Shown piece after piece: positions 9,319 to 20,930 of a stretch of DNA of 64,000 bases. The position numbers and the translations under genes were made by a program. The notes beneath the pieces were generated by a model. That model was given only the letters and a program-made list of their open reading frames with translations. It searched no databases and was not told where the DNA came from. Positions within the stretch are counted from its first letter, which is position 1. Each line of letters opens with the position of its first letter. This DNA is from Ceratotherium simum simum (lineage: Eukaryota; Chordata; Mammalia; Perissodactyla; Rhinocerotidae): contig NW_004454282.1 of the NCBI RefSeq assembly GCF_000283155.1, positions 831,283 to 895,282 on the forward strand, read 5' to 3'.

Positions 9319-11210
9319 TATACACATGGTTTGAGAGGCAGATATATATGCTGAGAGGGCTTAAAGCTAAGCCTGAAATTTTATTCAACTAATATGAAAT
9401 TTCACATAGGTCCTATGCTTTACCATGTGTTACTAATTCTATTCCCATTGGCAGAATTTGAAAGAAAGAATAAAATGGCTAGTCCATATGTTCATATGCA
9501 GCAAGAGGCATAAAGACATTTAAAAATGCTCTCTGAATGAGTAAAAAAATGTATGTTTGATGTATTCTCTGTTGATCTTGGTTTCAGGGAGGCTAAATTT
9601 ATTCCCATCTCTATGGCACAGTTTACCAACTTCAGCAATTATCTCTTTTTTCAGAAAGTGCATCCTCTCCAAATCCAAGCATTTTGTTGATTTGTTCACA
9701 ATGCCACCATTTCAGCTGTGCCTGAGGGTAGGCAGTGGAGAAAAGGTCCTGTGTAATTCAAGAGAAACATATTTTGGGATTGGTGAGAGTTCACAAAAAG
9801 TGGAGCAAGGAGGAGCCCTGGGTTGAGTAGTTAATCACGGGATGTAGCTTGAATCTCTGATGGTATAAAATGCAAACCAGAGGCCAATACCTGCAATCAG
9901 AGCACATGGAGAGACTGCTCAGTGGTCTGCAGAAGACATTTTAGCCTCAAGAAGTCTCTTATCACTAAGACTGAAGTAAGCTGTCTATGGTTTTGGCTTA
10001 TTCTAGGGTCGAAGGACACAAATACACAATAGGAGCTCCCACTATTTGTTGATGTTGATAATAGAACTCGATGAGCACAATCTTCTCACGTAATCAAAAC
10101 ATTCTAGCAAAACTCAGGACCAGCCCTAAAACATCCTCCCTAATTCAAAATGCCATAAAGCCCCGCCGGGATGGAGAGTGCACAGAAGTTAGTTTCAAAG
10201 CTTGGCCCCACAGAGCCGCGAGGTACAATATTTCATTTCTCAAGACTCTCATATTTTTTCCCCAGAATAAACAGAAGAACAGGCAACATTGAAATAATTC
10301 ACAGTTCTAGACAGATATTAAACCTAGTACTGCCTCTTTTCTTGCAAAAGTGACAAGTATTCAATTAAGATCAAAAGAGAGTTGAGTAAATGTCAGTTTT
10401 CATATAGTTACTGCAAACATAGTCCTGCAGTGACCTCTTATTTTGTTTCTTTCTAAGAAACTGGCTTGCCAATGCATTTACAATCATGCTGACTGAAGCC
10501 AAAGGATGGATTTCCTGTTTCCTCTGTGCTGTCTCATAACCATAGCCATGAAATGAAGCCAAAGTGGTAGCAAGATTTAGCAAGAAGAGAGCTAATAACT
10601 AGATTAAAAAGCAGCGACTCCAGTGATGAAAATTTAGGAGAAGAATGGGGAGAAGTATGTCCAGAAAATAATAAACAGCAAATGGAAAACTCCTTTTGAA
10701 TATCAATTTAAGTATTTAAATACATTTTATGGTGGAAAAATATTAATCATTAAAGAAGATGTTGAGGTAAATAGAGAAACTGGCAGCAATTTTATATCCC
10801 CATAGGCATGGACATGTAGTAGCAGTCGTATAAACCAAAAGTTATTAGAAATATTCAATTTAAGATCTCTCATGAAGCAAAATCATTAATGGCTTCATTA
10901 AATATGCTCAGCCAAGCTGGATTTCTTAACTATAAATAAAACTCCCTTACTGATAGAGTCTAGGACATGTTGTATCTACAAAAAAAAAAAAAAAAACGTT
11001 GAACTTTGTTGAATGAAACAAATTAGGAAGAGAGAGAAAAACAGAAAAGTGAAAATCTGAACAATACCTGCATTTAATATCAGCTTGTGTGATAATTCTC
11101 TGATGAAATGTGGGACCAATGATGCCGCCTCAGACTTTGAGGATGGCAGGTGAAGGAATAGCCTGTGGCATCTCATACCATGCCAAAAATGCCACCTGGA
11201 GACACAGCAG
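9319..11210. other. Unannotated intronic sequence with a poly(A) tract
   Basis: About 1.9 kb. The only clear feature is a homopolymer A run at 10980-10996 with no SINE body attached that I can recognise. No gene is supported. Confidence 0.4.
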
Positions 11211-11214
11211 AGTT

Positions 11215-11455
11215 GGTAGTTATGATCATGGGCTTTAACATGAGATAGATAGGTCTGCCACGTGTCAACTGTGTGATCCAGCTGTTTTATCTAAGTCTTG
11301 GGTTGCTTTACTTACCCATCTGTAAAATGGGCAAAATAAGTATATTTTCTTCATGTCAGTGTTTATGAGGATTAAATCATGTGTATGTTCTTTGTACTTT
11401 GTACAGTTTTTGATACTTAGCAAGCACCAGTTAGTGGTAGTTATTATTCATTGAG
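11215..11455 (+). mobile_element. MIR SINE
   Basis: Sense MIR with 'caactgtgtgatccagctg', 'acccatctgtaaaatgggca', 'tttatgaggattaaatcatg' and 'agcaagcaccagttagtgg'. Confidence 0.8.
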
Positions 11456-11557
11456 TCATTTAACACATATTTGAGGACCTGCAGTGCTAGACATTGTACT
11501 GCTCTCTGAGAATGTAGTTTAGTTCTAAGGGAAACACAGTTTCTGTCCTCTTGGCCC
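11440..11557 (-). mobile_element. L2 LINE 3'-terminal fragment (antisense)
   Basis: It has 'cattgagtcatttaacacat', 'gcagtgctagacattgtact' and 'cagtttctgtcctcttggc', matching the reverse complement of the L2 3' end. Confidence 0.55.
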
Positions 11558-11583
11558 TGATGATGATGATGATGATGATGATG
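11558..11583 (+). repeat. (TGA)n microsatellite
   Basis: About eight uninterrupted TGA units following the antisense L2 fragment. Confidence 0.95.
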
Positions 11584-11684
11584 CCAATATCAGCTTCTTA
11601 GCACACTAGGGTCTGGCCCTTCTTCAGTGGTTGAAGGTTGTGTAGCAGAGTTTTTAGCGCATATGTTGCCCTTTCCCTGCCTTT

Positions 11685-11865
11685 TTGTAATCTGACTTCA
11701 TCTGTAAAATAATGATAATAATAATGGTAAATACCTATGAAAAATAAATACCTAAATTTATTAACCTTGTTTATATGTATAGAGCACTCAGGAAAGTATG
11801 TGGCTTAGTAATTAACTTAGTAACTAAGTGTTAGTTGCTGTTAATATCATCATTATCAATATCAC
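11685..11865 (+). mobile_element. MIR SINE fragment
   Basis: It contains 'ctgacttcatctgtaaaata', (ATA)n, 'ggtaaatacctatga' and 'gtatagagcactcaggaaag', the 3' half of a sense MIR. Confidence 0.65.
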
Positions 11866-12405
11866 CAGCAGCAACAAATCAGTGGGCATCCATTTACATG
11901 TATAGCAGCCACAACATTTATGGTCTTCCTTCTGGCAGCAAGGCAGCTATGACAGGTGCCACTTGGAGCCATCTATCTGGGGACCTGGCACTGTGAAAGA
12001 GCTGAGGAGCTTTCTCTGATGGGGCTCCCAGGAATGTATCAAGTTCCAAAGAGATAAGTGTTCTAAAAAGAGAAGGATCTGGTGGTTCAAAATGATGAAA
12101 GATTTTTAAAATGTATTTTACAAAAAAACAAAACAACTAAGATAAAAGAGCACATAGAAGCCCCTAACGCACTGTGATGGAACATGCTAGAGCACAGACT
12201 TCCTTATTGGCCCTATCCTTCCATTCTTCTCTGCTCCTAAGCTTCCCTTGGTGATTGATGTTAACCAGATATTTCACCTACATGAAGAAAACAGTTTGAT
12301 GAGGTTATGGTCCCACAATATCCTAATAATGCCCTTAATTTGTTTAGCACTTGTTAGTCTATAAAATAGTTGCTAAACACTCTATTAGGGGCTAGAGACA
12401 ACTAC
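11866..12405. other. Unannotated intronic sequence
   Basis: No recognisable repeat or gene; a short A-rich patch lies near 12120-12136. Confidence 0.4.
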
Positions 12406-12409
12406 AATA

Positions 12410-12625
12410 ATAATATTAAGAGTAAAAATTTGTTGAGCATTTCTGTGCCAGATACAGTATCACATTCTTGAGTGCAGTATCACATTTAACCTCACTACAA
12501 CCCATTTCCTAGATGAGGGCTTACATGGCCTGCCTGAGGAATCAGAGCAGGTACATGTCCAAGGCAGTATTGGAATGTTGGTCTCTCCAGCTCCAAAGTG
12601 TGGCTTTTCACTGTTATGCTATGAT
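12410..12625 (-). mobile_element. MIR SINE (antisense)
   Basis: It shows 'ttgttgagcatttctgtgcc', 'acatttaacctcactacaac', 'cctgaggaatcagagcagg' and a degraded tRNA-like end at 'aagtgtggcttttcactg'. Confidence 0.7.
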
Positions 12626-12639
12626 ATCTGTTGACACCT

Positions 12640-12682
12640 AGTGCCTGTCCTCATGGAGCTTACCCTCTTGTAAAATACCATG
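12640..12682 (-). mobile_element. L2 terminal remnant (antisense)
   Basis: The 'tgcctgtcctcatggagctt' and 'accctcttgtaaaatacc' stretch matches the reverse complement of the L2 3' motif 'gtaagctccttgagggcag'. It abuts the MER5-type element. Confidence 0.5.
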
Positions 12683-12872
12683 AACCAGTGATTCTTAAAT
12701 GTAGTCCGTGGATCAGCGGCATCAGAATCACCTGGTAACTTAGGAGAAATGCAGATTCTTGGGCCCCAGCCTAGACTTAACAGAATCAGAATTTTGGGAG
12801 GTGAGTGTCCCAGTCTGTGTTTTAACAAGCCCTTCAGGGGATTCTGATGCTTGAGAAAGCTTGAGAACCACA
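12683..12872 (-). mobile_element. MER5-type hAT-Charlie DNA transposon
   Basis: This non-autonomous hAT element has terminal inverted repeats: 'ccagtgattcttaaatgt' at the left and 'agcttgagaaccacac' at the right, the reverse complement of a 'cagtggttctcaa'-type end. Between them lie 'tcagaatcacctggtaac', 'cagattcttgggccccagc' and 'aacaagcccttcagggg'. All agree with the MER5A consensus read on the minus strand. The length (about 190 bp) is normal. No transposase is encoded. The 138-residue open frame across it is a composite of repeats. Confidence 0.88.
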
Positions 12873-12887
12873 CTAAATGCTCTCGAG

Positions 12888-13035
12888 AGGCAAGTAAGGC
12901 AGAAACTCTCATTGTCCCAGTTTTACATGTGGGAATCTGAAGGATAAGTGACCTGCTCAAGGTTATATCATTGGCATCAATGGCAAAGCTGGAATCTAGG
13001 CTTTCAGGTTCATAATCCAGTGGTTTACTTTTCAC
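12888..13035 (-). mobile_element. MIR SINE fragment (antisense)
   Basis: It contains 'attgtcccagttttacatg', 'ggataagtgacctgctcaag' and 'catcaatggcaaagctgga', the antisense MIR 5' half. Confidence 0.7.
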
Positions 13036-13740
13036 CTGGGTATATATGCTGCCTTTTTACTCAGATAAGTCTAGCTTTCAGAGCACCTTAATGAATACTT
13101 GGTGATATAAGGGAAGAGCTTTGTATGTTGAAAATGTGTCCTGAGTACTGACATAATTTAATTTTTCTGCTAAGCCTTGTTTCACTGCCTGTGACCCACT
13201 AACAGGTATGATATTGGCCTGTGCTCTTTCTCTGTTTTGTGATGTAATGAACGTAGAAAAGATGTTATTCCTTAATTTTAAAGGGAAATAGAGCTATGTT
13301 GCAGAATCTGTGGAAAATAGAAAAAAGAAAAATGTCCCCTGAGCCTACAAATAGAGTACAATTACTGATCATTTTGGTAAACAATAATATACATGCTATT
13401 AGGTGTGAGTTCTCTTAGAGAGATAAAAGAAAAAATGTTTTCATATTTTGCAAAACCCCTAGTGGATGGCTGAGTTGTTTTGTCTTCTCAGAGTAATCAA
13501 GAATCTTTTCCCTTAAGAAAGATAACAGATTATTTTGTTTTGGAAAGAAATAATCCCCAGGAGAGGGTTCACCCCTTCAGATCTGAATAAAGACTTATTT
13601 CCAAGGTTCTCATTTCTATAGCAAGGTTTGGAAAATGGCCACAGAAGATCCCTCTAAAGACTTTAAAATTGTGCTGAAATTAGCCGCATATAGCTATTTA
13701 GCACTTGAAATGTGGCTAGTCCAAACGGAGTTACCAAAAT
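13036..13740. other. Unannotated intronic sequence
   Basis: Mostly unrecognised. Near 13683-13735, 'catatagctatttagcactt' and 'gaaatgtggctagtccaa' resemble a common mammalian MER-type element, too short to assign. Confidence 0.4.
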
Positions 13741-13743
13741 CTG

Positions 13744-13945
13744 TAGTAGTTTCCTAGGGCTGCTGTAACAAATTACCACAAACTGACTGGCTTAGAACAA
13801 CAGAAATTTATTCTCTTGCAGTTCTTGAGGCTAAAAGTCCGAAATCAAGCTGTTGGCAGGGCTATGCTCCCTCTGAAGGCTCGAGGGAAGAATTCTTCAT
13901 TGCCACTTCCTTCTGGTTGTGGCCCCAATTCTTGGCATTCCTTGA
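13744..13945 (+). mobile_element. ERVL-MaLR LTR (MLT1-type), 5' part
   Basis: The LTR opens with 'tagtttcctagggctgctgt', then 'aacaaattaccacaaactg', 'gaacaacagaaatttattct', 'aaaagtccgaaatcaagctg' and 'ttggcagggctatgctccct', in MLT1 consensus order. Only the 5' half survives, and no internal retroviral coding sequence adjoins it. Confidence 0.85.
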
Positions 13946-14015
13946 TCAGATTAAATAAATCTGATTAAAAAAACAAAAAGAAGTATTACTATCTCTTTAG
14001 AGAGCCTGTTTTGCT

Positions 14016-14089
14016 GAGTTACTCACAGCCAACCTCCCTCATACATGAGTCAGAGTTACTCACAGCCAACCTCCCTTGTACATGATTAG
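14016..14089 (+). repeat. Tandem duplication, 37-bp unit x 2
   Basis: Units at 14016-14052 and 14053-14089 both begin 'gagttactcacagccaacct' and differ at only a few positions in the second half (catacatgag versus tgtacatgat). Confidence 0.92.
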
Positions 14090-14222
14090 TGGATTGCAGG
14101 ACTGCAGAACTTATTTTACAGACAAGTTAACTGGTTTGGCCAAGGACACACAGATAATTGGTTGCATAATCAGAATCCAAGTTTCCCAAAATCTAATCCC
14201 ACTCTCTCTTCCACTATGCTAG
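14090..14222 (-). mobile_element. MIR SINE fragment (antisense)
   Basis: It has 'attttacagacaagttaact', 'ggccaaggacacacagata' and 'tctcttccactatgct', the counterpart of the MIR 'agcatagtgg'-type start. Confidence 0.75.
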
Positions 14223-15035
14223 TATGGAATCTCCTAGTGTGTGTTTTGTGAACATCGAAGGGTTTCATCTGTCTCTACCCTACACCCAAAGTGCAGCTTC
14301 TTGTAATAAGAGAAGAAGAAAAAAGCATAAACCTCCTTGGGAGAGTGAACTCTCTTACTTTACTTCATCTGAGGTGTGATATTAGATTCTCCCTGAAAGC
14401 AAAAGAGGGGAGACTTATGGAGGGAGAAGGAGACCGTGTGTGTTGTGAGGCTGATCTTGAGGCAGGATGAGCAGTGACTTCACTTATTTTCAATTTTGTC
14501 CCATATTGGCCTCCCTAGGAAGCAGAACATCTTTTCATTTCCCACCTGTCTATACCAAACCCCCTGGAGGCCAAAATTAAAAATCCATATTGAGTCTGTG
14601 ATTAAACTTCCCCCTCCCTGATGGTTATGTCTCAAGCCAAAGCTTTGAAAATAATTTTGATACAAAAAGGGAAGCCAGTTTCATGGACAAAGAGTATCTG
14701 AGGAAACCTTGATGTCAAAGAGATTATTTAAAAGCTATGAATGCCCAGTGAGTATGTTGCTTGAACTACTTAAGTAAAAAGAAACAAAAGTCAATGTAAA
14801 CTCCCTGGTTTCAACTTTATTGCTTCCACTCATGTGACATCCATACCAGAAAGGAATTAACACAGCTAGAAATGCATTCTGCTTGCTGATGTGGAAACAA
14901 ATGTCAAAACAAACAACTCGAGCAATTTAAGATACAGAAGAAAATATTACTCTTTTCTAAGGAATTTTAAGGATTAGGCCAAAGGTTAACAGAACAATCC
15001 ATTGCAGCAAATATGTTACTTCAATAGTCAGAGAT
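14223..15035. other. Unannotated intronic sequence
   Basis: About 800 bp with no recognised repeat, gene or RNA. Confidence 0.4.
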
Positions 15036-15039
15036 TCAC

Positions 15040-15185
15040 AGATTGTCCAAGTCGTGCTTTCATCCAGTCCAGTTCTCCCTTTAGGCAGATGAGGAAGCCA
15101 AAGAGCAAAAGATTAATTCATTTGCCTAAATTCACATGGCTAACTGCTTTCAGAGCAAGGATCAAATACTGGGAATGTTTGATTT
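15040..15185 (-). mobile_element. MIR-like fragment (antisense)
   Basis: It contains 'aggcagatgaggaagccaaa', 'tgcctaaattcacatggcta' and 'cagagcaaggatcaaatac', consistent with an antisense MIR 5' half. Confidence 0.55.
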
Positions 15186-15489
15186 GCTTTTATCAAAATA
15201 GTAATAATTTTTTCTTTATGTGGACTTGATAATTGTTTTCTTGTTGTATCATAACGTGTCTAAACTCTATTTATGTAAATGGACATGAATTTTATTACTA
15301 AGGGTGTTTTCATCAAAAGTTTTTGATTGCCTTTGTCAACTACTTTCCCACTTGAGATGGCAGTATTAGGTAACATGGCTAATAATGCCCTATAGTCTTT
15401 TGACACAGCGGCAAATAAACTTGCAGAAGAGATTAGTTTCTTAAAGTCAAAGGAACTTTTGGTTCCTTTGGATATATTTACACATTCTT

Positions 15490-15645
15490 TATTTATTAAT
15501 TTATTCATTTACTTGGTAACAATTTACTAAGCATCTACTACATTCTATATACTGATAGATGTTGGGCATACCAAGATATTTGTGATTTACTCCATGGATT
15601 TAAGGAATTTATAATCTCGTGGGCTGAAACAATTTCTTTCAAACT
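15490..15645 (-). mobile_element. L2 LINE 3'-terminal fragment (antisense)
   Basis: It contains 'ttattcatttacttggtaac', 'ttactaagcatctactacat' and 'ggatttaaggaatttataat', matching the reverse complement of the L2 3' terminus. Confidence 0.6.
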
Positions 15646-15744
15646 CATGTGTCCTGCCAGATTTAAGTGGGAAATCCAGGCAAAATGCAGTTCTTCTCAG
15701 TGAACTGTAATGTTGCAGTATCAAAAGCCACTCCCGTGGTACTG

Positions 15745-15940
15745 CCTGTAGTGGAGAGGAGTCATGGTCCTGGGGCTAGATAAATCTGGGTTCAAAACCT
15801 GCCTATAAGTGTAGTTACTAAGTGTATGAACTTGAGGAAATTCTTAATTCTCTGAGAAAGTAGATGTAAAATATTTAGCACAGTGACTGGCCTATAATCA
15901 GGGTGTAATAATAATGTCTGTTGCAATCATTTATTAATTA
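15745..15940 (+). mobile_element. MIR SINE
   Basis: Sense MIR from near its 5' end: 'agtcatggtcctggggctag', 'aaatctgggttcaaaacctg', 'gtatgaacttgaggaaatt' and 'tagcacagtgactggcctat'. Confidence 0.78.
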
Positions 15941-16505
15941 TAAAAGGGCATGATCTTCTTTCCCCTTTACCACTGAGCCCCAATGCAAGCAAAACACATC
16001 CATCTGTTTTGCTTTCAGGGGATTCTGAATTACATAGTATGAATAAAGAAGAAAAAAAATAGTGGGAGTGAGAGGCAAAGAAAATACCGAAATCGGGCAT
16101 GACTTCTGGCCTATCATGAATAAAACTGAGTATGAAAGGTCAAAAGTGATGGTGTTTAGTTTTGTGGTATAGTTGACTAAGAAGGGTGGCAGGTCACAAC
16201 CTCCTTCACAGGTAGGAAGGAGGAAGAAAACAGGATTGATAGCTATTTCTCTTATGCAATTCTATTATTCTAAGGGTAAATCATGTTCTCTCTATAACCA
16301 TACAGATACAAATGTATATAAGCATTTTATTACTGTATGTTTATCCAGTCTATTGGGCAATCTGCTAATATTTGAATTAGAGAATTTTAGAAATGGAGGA
16401 TAATACTATATCATTCATCTAATATTTAATCATTAACTATTAATAATTATTATTTTACCTGATTTTTCATATTTCTTACCATTGGAACATGACTTAGAGT
16501 CCTAG
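15941..16505. other. Unannotated intronic sequence
   Basis: Nothing recognisable. Sequence near 16425-16460 is extremely AT-rich with ATTAATAATTATTATT. Confidence 0.4.
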
Positions 16506-16509
16506 GCAA

Positions 16510-16710
16510 CTTTTTCATTACTGATGATGATGATGATAATGATGATGATAGTAATAACAACAGCAATAAATACGGTCCTCCTTCCTCTTATCTAAATGCT
16601 TTAAATACATTATATCATATATTGGGCTCTAAGCAGCCCTAATATAGCTAATATCATCACCTCTGCGTTATAGGAGGGGCAGCTAAATCAGATTAAATAA
16701 GTGGCTGAAG
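16510..16710 (-). mobile_element. MIR-like fragment (antisense) with (GAT)n
   Basis: A (GAT)n-rich patch at about 16521-16550 is followed by 'atctaaatgctttaaataca', 'tatagctaatatcatcacct' and 'aagtggctgaaggccatgca', compatible with an antisense MIR. Confidence 0.5.
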
Positions 16711-18035
16711 GCCATGCAGGTATAGCTTCCCCAGTACCAGATATCTTCCTCGCCCTGGGTCCTGTCAACATCAGCCTCAGACCTTATCAGCTTCCCTCTG
16801 GGACAACACTTGTTTTTATAGTTCATCTCCTGTGCATGAACTCAACCTTTCTGTCCCTCCCTCAAAGCCTGTGCAGCTTAGCCCTTCATCGGCTTCTCCC
16901 CTAGTTATTGATTGGCAACAGTACTATGGAAAAAACCAGATTAAACTGTGTAGATATTACCTCCCAAAGTTGCTTTATTTCTTGTTTGTAGCCACAGTAT
17001 AGTGATCTCTACTTTCTCTCCCTAGAGATACCTTTCCCCGAAATCCCAACATTTTATCTCCCTTTGAATTGTCACCTTGTTTTCTCTTTACCCCCTGGTA
17101 ATACTCATTATCTCTCCCTCTAACCTACTCTGAGTATTTGGCCCTCCCTCCTACCTTCCTTTGCTATCTCAGTCTAATTATATCTTAACTTAGAATACAG
17201 ATGTAAAGCTAATGAAATTGTCTTTAAACACTCCTTCAAACTCCAACTGTTCACCTCCCTCTGAGTTGAAATGAGTAAAGTTTTAATTTATTTGTTTAAA
17301 ACTAACTAGGCTCATATATTCGTATATTCAGATATGGCATGAACTTTGTATATGCTATCTTCTGTGCTTCTTTTAAAGGAGAGAGTGAACTTCTCTAACA
17401 AAGTCTTGTCCATAGAATAAAATATCGCCTTTTCCCCATGGGAATTATGATAATTCAAAGAACAGTGCAAAGCCAAAATAAATTCACATCTCTGAGCAAA
17501 AGAGAAAATAATAAAAATGCAGCAGTATTTGTCTGGGTCAACAGTTTTTGCCAGAACTTGATGTGATATTCTCTATAGAATTTTACTGAGAAGTTATGAA
17601 CTACTGATAAAACTAGCAAATATGAGTTGTACACAAGTGATTTTTGCAAAATGAAAATTGCCAAGTGAAAATGAATTCTCCCCTCTCCTTTTTTTTCTCT
17701 TCAGCAGAGTTCTTGGACACCTTCTTTGGGAATGCTTTTCTCCCCAGTGTTGTGATATTTGCACAAAAACTTGGTTTTAATATAATATTTATCTAACTAG
17801 AAATATAGCCAAAGTTGACGTTGATGCTCTAGATTTCTTGTATTTCCCTTACAATTTCATCTACTTGCTCTATTCAGTTGCATTAAAGATGAGAGAAGGG
17901 AAAAGGAGATTGTCAATCAATTGCATTTCATAATTGTTTATGGATTTCATATTATATAAATTGATCCCCAATTTAGTGAATAAATTAAAAGTAAACAAAT
18001 ATATATATGTTTTGTGTAGTGATTAGAAATCACTT
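16711..18035. other. Unannotated intronic sequence
   Basis: About 1.3 kb with a pyrimidine-rich half (16730-17270) and an AT-rich half. No gene, RNA or transposon recognised. Confidence 0.4.
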
Positions 18036-18039
18036 TTGA

Positions 18040-18225
18040 AAAAAATTGTAACTATGTGCGGTGATGGATGTTAACTAATTACCACTAATTATTGTGATAA
18101 TCATTTTGCAATATATGCATATATCAAATAAAGTTGTACACCTTACACCAATACAATGTTATATGTCAATTATATCGCAATAAAACTGCAAACAAAGCAA
18201 ACACTATTACAAACATAAAAAAAAT
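18040..18225 (+). mobile_element. L1 LINE 3' terminus
   Basis: Sense 3' UTR end of an old L1 (L1MA/MB type): 'ggtgatggatgttaactaat', 'tcattttgcaatatatgca', 'aaagttgtacaccttacacc', 'tgttatatgtcaattatatc' and 'gcaataaaactgcaaac', then an A-rich tail. It is 5' truncated and contains no ORF2. Confidence 0.85.
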
Positions 18226-18557
18226 ACACACAAAAAGAAATCACCTTTGAATTTTGGTCTTTACCTTTTTTGATGTTAATATAATAGAAACCCAAGGAAT
18301 CTAGAACCCTATTTGCCACCTTCTAGTTTTATAACTTTAAATAAATCACTCTAACACTAGGACCTCATTTTGCATAAGTAAAATAGTGGAATGTAGCCCA
18401 AATGAGCTTTCCAAGCCAGTGTTTCCAAAAATGTGGTCATCATCTATTTTTGTCCAATCTGTATATCCCTCATATTATTTATTTATTTCAGTTTTTTATT
18501 AACTCAAATTTTTATCTAAAGGAACTTTATCATAGTAGTATCACTTGTTATAAATAA

Positions 18558-18880
18558 AAAATAACCATAGGGCCGGCCCCGTGGCTTAGCGGTTAAGTGC
18601 ACGCGCTCCGCTATTGGCGGCCCAGGTTTGGATCCCAGGCGCGCATTGACGCACCGCTTCTCCAGCCATGCTGCATCCCACATACAGCAACTAGAAGGAT
18701 GTGCAACTATGGCATACAACTATCTACTGGGGCTTTGGGGAGGACAAAAAATAGAGGAGGATTGGCAATAGATGTTAGCTCAGAGCCGGTCTTCCTCAGC
18801 AAAAAGAGGAGGATTAGCATGGATGTTAGCTCAGGGCTGATCTTCCTCACAAAAAAATAAAAAATAAAAAAACAACCATA
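18558..18880 (+). mobile_element. ERE SINE (long form) with target-site duplication
   Basis: Starts at 18570 with 'gggccggccccgtggcttag'. A box near 18582-18594 and B box near 18624-18636 (degraded to 'aggtttggatccc'). The body ends 'ggggctttgggg' near 18730-18741, with the 'gatgttagctcag' double 3' extension to about 18850 and an A-rich tail. Target-site duplication: 'aaaataaccata' (18558-18569) and 'aaaacaaccata' (18869-18880). Open frames on both strands here arise from the SINE. Confidence 0.95.
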
Positions 18881-20040
18881 AAGATAAATATTATAGTAAC
18901 AAATATATTCAAGCCTGGCTTGTCCTCAGAAGATTTTGATTTTGAACCCTGATAGTTCTCCATAAAAATCAGACTAGGAGATATTAAACAGGTTTTCAAA
19001 GACACGCTGGCATCAACTGAGACACTCTTCTTTATTTTAATCAGAAGAACGCGAAGAGAGTTAATTGAAAAAAGAGTGGATTTATTTTTAAGTGTGTGAA
19101 TCTTGTTTAATTTATTTATCTCTGTACAATCTAAAAATTGTCTCACATACCAGTGGTATGCATGGGAAAAGCACTTTGGGACAAGCTAATGTAGAAGGAT
19201 AACAAGTTCCAGTTCCCCAAAATGGATACTGTAATGCCCCAGCATAATGTATCAGATGCACCCTGGCAATAATGATTCAGATGAATCATATTTTTATGTG
19301 ATCATTTTTTCTTCATTATTTTTCATGTATGGAAATATTTGTTGTATTTTTGACCCTATGTACTATGCAAAAGTTAATATAAATCAATTGTAGGCTAAGA
19401 CATGTGACAATACTGTTGCCTTCATGATTCAATTTAATGATGTTTAAAGGCTGTGAAAGTAGAAAGAAAATAGCCCATCCTCTTACTTACCTCACCCTAT
19501 CCAGAATAGCACACAGTGAGTGACATACAGGGGCTAGACTAACTCCTGTATGGAGCCCTGGAACAGAGACAGCCTGGCATATAATGTTATTATGACTAGA
19601 GGCTCTTTTAAGCACATAGTATTTTGACAGAGTGCTGAGTAGTTGTGGCATTAGTAATATGAGATTTAACACAGAAACCATTCTTAAAGTCTTAGGGAGC
19701 CCAGATGGCTCTTATAAACATGGCTTGTCAGTTTCCTTGGTTTCAGTGCCTTATTTTTAACATTCTTTGAAGTGCCTTTTTGTTCAAGGATATGTTAAAG
19801 TGCAGTCTTGTTTCTGTTTTTAGCCATCCATTGCGATTACCATAATAAGCCCAATGTTTCAAATGTGTGTGTCTGGGAGTGTAATTCCTCCTCAGGCAGG
19901 ACTATCCAAGTCATTCTTTCTTCCCACGAAGATAATATCTGGATTGTGAATACATTAAAAGAATGGTGGGGTCATTCTCAACTTTTTTCCCCCTTCCATA
20001 AAACAGTGTTAAATATTATTATCTCATGCCTTTTTTGGGG
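18881..20040. other. Unannotated intronic sequence
   Basis: About 1.1 kb with no recognised repeat or gene. Confidence 0.4.
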
Positions 20041-20044
20041 TCAC

Positions 20045-20482
20045 GAATTTGGAAGCAGCTTAGCTGGGTGGTTCTGACTCAGGGTCTCTCAGGAAGTTGC
20101 AATTAGATGTCACCTGGGGCTGCAGTACCTGAAGGCTTTACTGGGGCTGGAGAATCCATTTTCAAATTGGCTCAATCGCATACATGGCTGGCAAGTTCAT
20201 CCTGGCTATTGGTGGGAGACCTCTGTTCCTCACCACATGGAGCTCCCATATAGCTGCTTGTGTTTCCTCATAACATGGCCCCTGGCTTCCTCCAAGAACA
20301 AATGATCCAGAGAGAAAGCAAAGTGAAGCCACAGTGCCTTGTTGCAAGACATTGTGGTAGAATGTCACCTCTACCATATTCCATTTGTTATAGGGAGTCA
20401 CTGTGTTCTCCCACACTTGAAGGAAAGGAATTAAGCTCCATCTTTTGGAAGGAGGACATAATTTAAAACCAACACAAACCAT
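20045..20482 (+). mobile_element. ERVL-MaLR LTR (MLT1-type), partial
   Basis: MLT1 landmarks in order: 'cttagctgggtggttctgac', 'ttactggggctggagaatcc', 'cacatggagctcccatatag', 'atggcccctggcttcctcc', 'aatgatccagagagaaagc', 'aggaaaggaattaagctcc' and a final 'aaaaccaacacaaacca'. The extreme 5' end is missing. No viral coding sequence adjoins it. Confidence 0.85.
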
Positions 20483-20559
20483 TTCTCTTCATCTCCTATG
20501 CTTTCGTACTGTGCCAAACTATCATCATTTCTTACCGAGACAATGTGAAACAGTTATAA

Positions 20560-20930
20560 CTGGTCTTCTCCTCGTCCTCACTCTTCTTCCACTCTTCTGC
20601 ATTTCTAATCCATTCTCCATGTAGCAGTCAAAGTGATCATTTAAAAACATACATCTATCATATCACTCTTCTTAGCTTTGAGTGGCTTACTATGGCACAT
20701 GGAATAAAGTTTGGAGGCCTTTTCACAGCCTATCATGTCCTACTTTTAATGTCCCAGCCTTCTTCTCTAACCTCATCTCATACAACTCTCTCCCTAACTC
20801 TTTAGAAATTCTAACCTTCTTTCCATTACTAAAACATGTCAGTCTCTTCCTGACTCAGGACCTTCACACTTATTATTTACTCTGTCTTGAATGGTCTCTC
20901 CTCCTTTCTTCATTTGTTCATTCAGTACCT
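20560..20930 (+). mobile_element. L2 LINE ORF2 C-terminus and 3' region
   Basis: Sense L2: 'gtcaaagtgatcatttaaaa' (L2 'gccagagtgatccttttaaa'), 'tatcatatcactcttcttag' ('gatcatgtcactcctctgct'), 'agcctatcatgtcctac' ('ctacaaggccctacatgatc') and 'tcttgaatggtctctcctcc' ('cctggaatgcccttcctccc'). Frame-broken fossil. Confidence 0.82.

Noticed and set aside
10980..10996. Poly(A) run as a possible processed-pseudogene or SINE tail
   Set aside because: No recognisable body upstream and no flanking target duplication seen.
11558..11583. Regular short repeats as a CRISPR-like or satellite array
   Set aside because: A simple trinucleotide microsatellite; no direct repeats with unique spacers occur anywhere in the window.
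12619..13035. 138-codon open frame on the minus strand, the longest in the window
   Set aside because: It spans a MIR end, an L2 remnant, a MER5-type transposon and another MIR; no protein-family resemblance. A chance frame through repeats.
18570..18640. tRNA-like A and B boxes at every ERE
   Set aside because: These are internal pol III promoters of a tRNA-derived SINE; no complete cloverleaf or tRNA gene is present.
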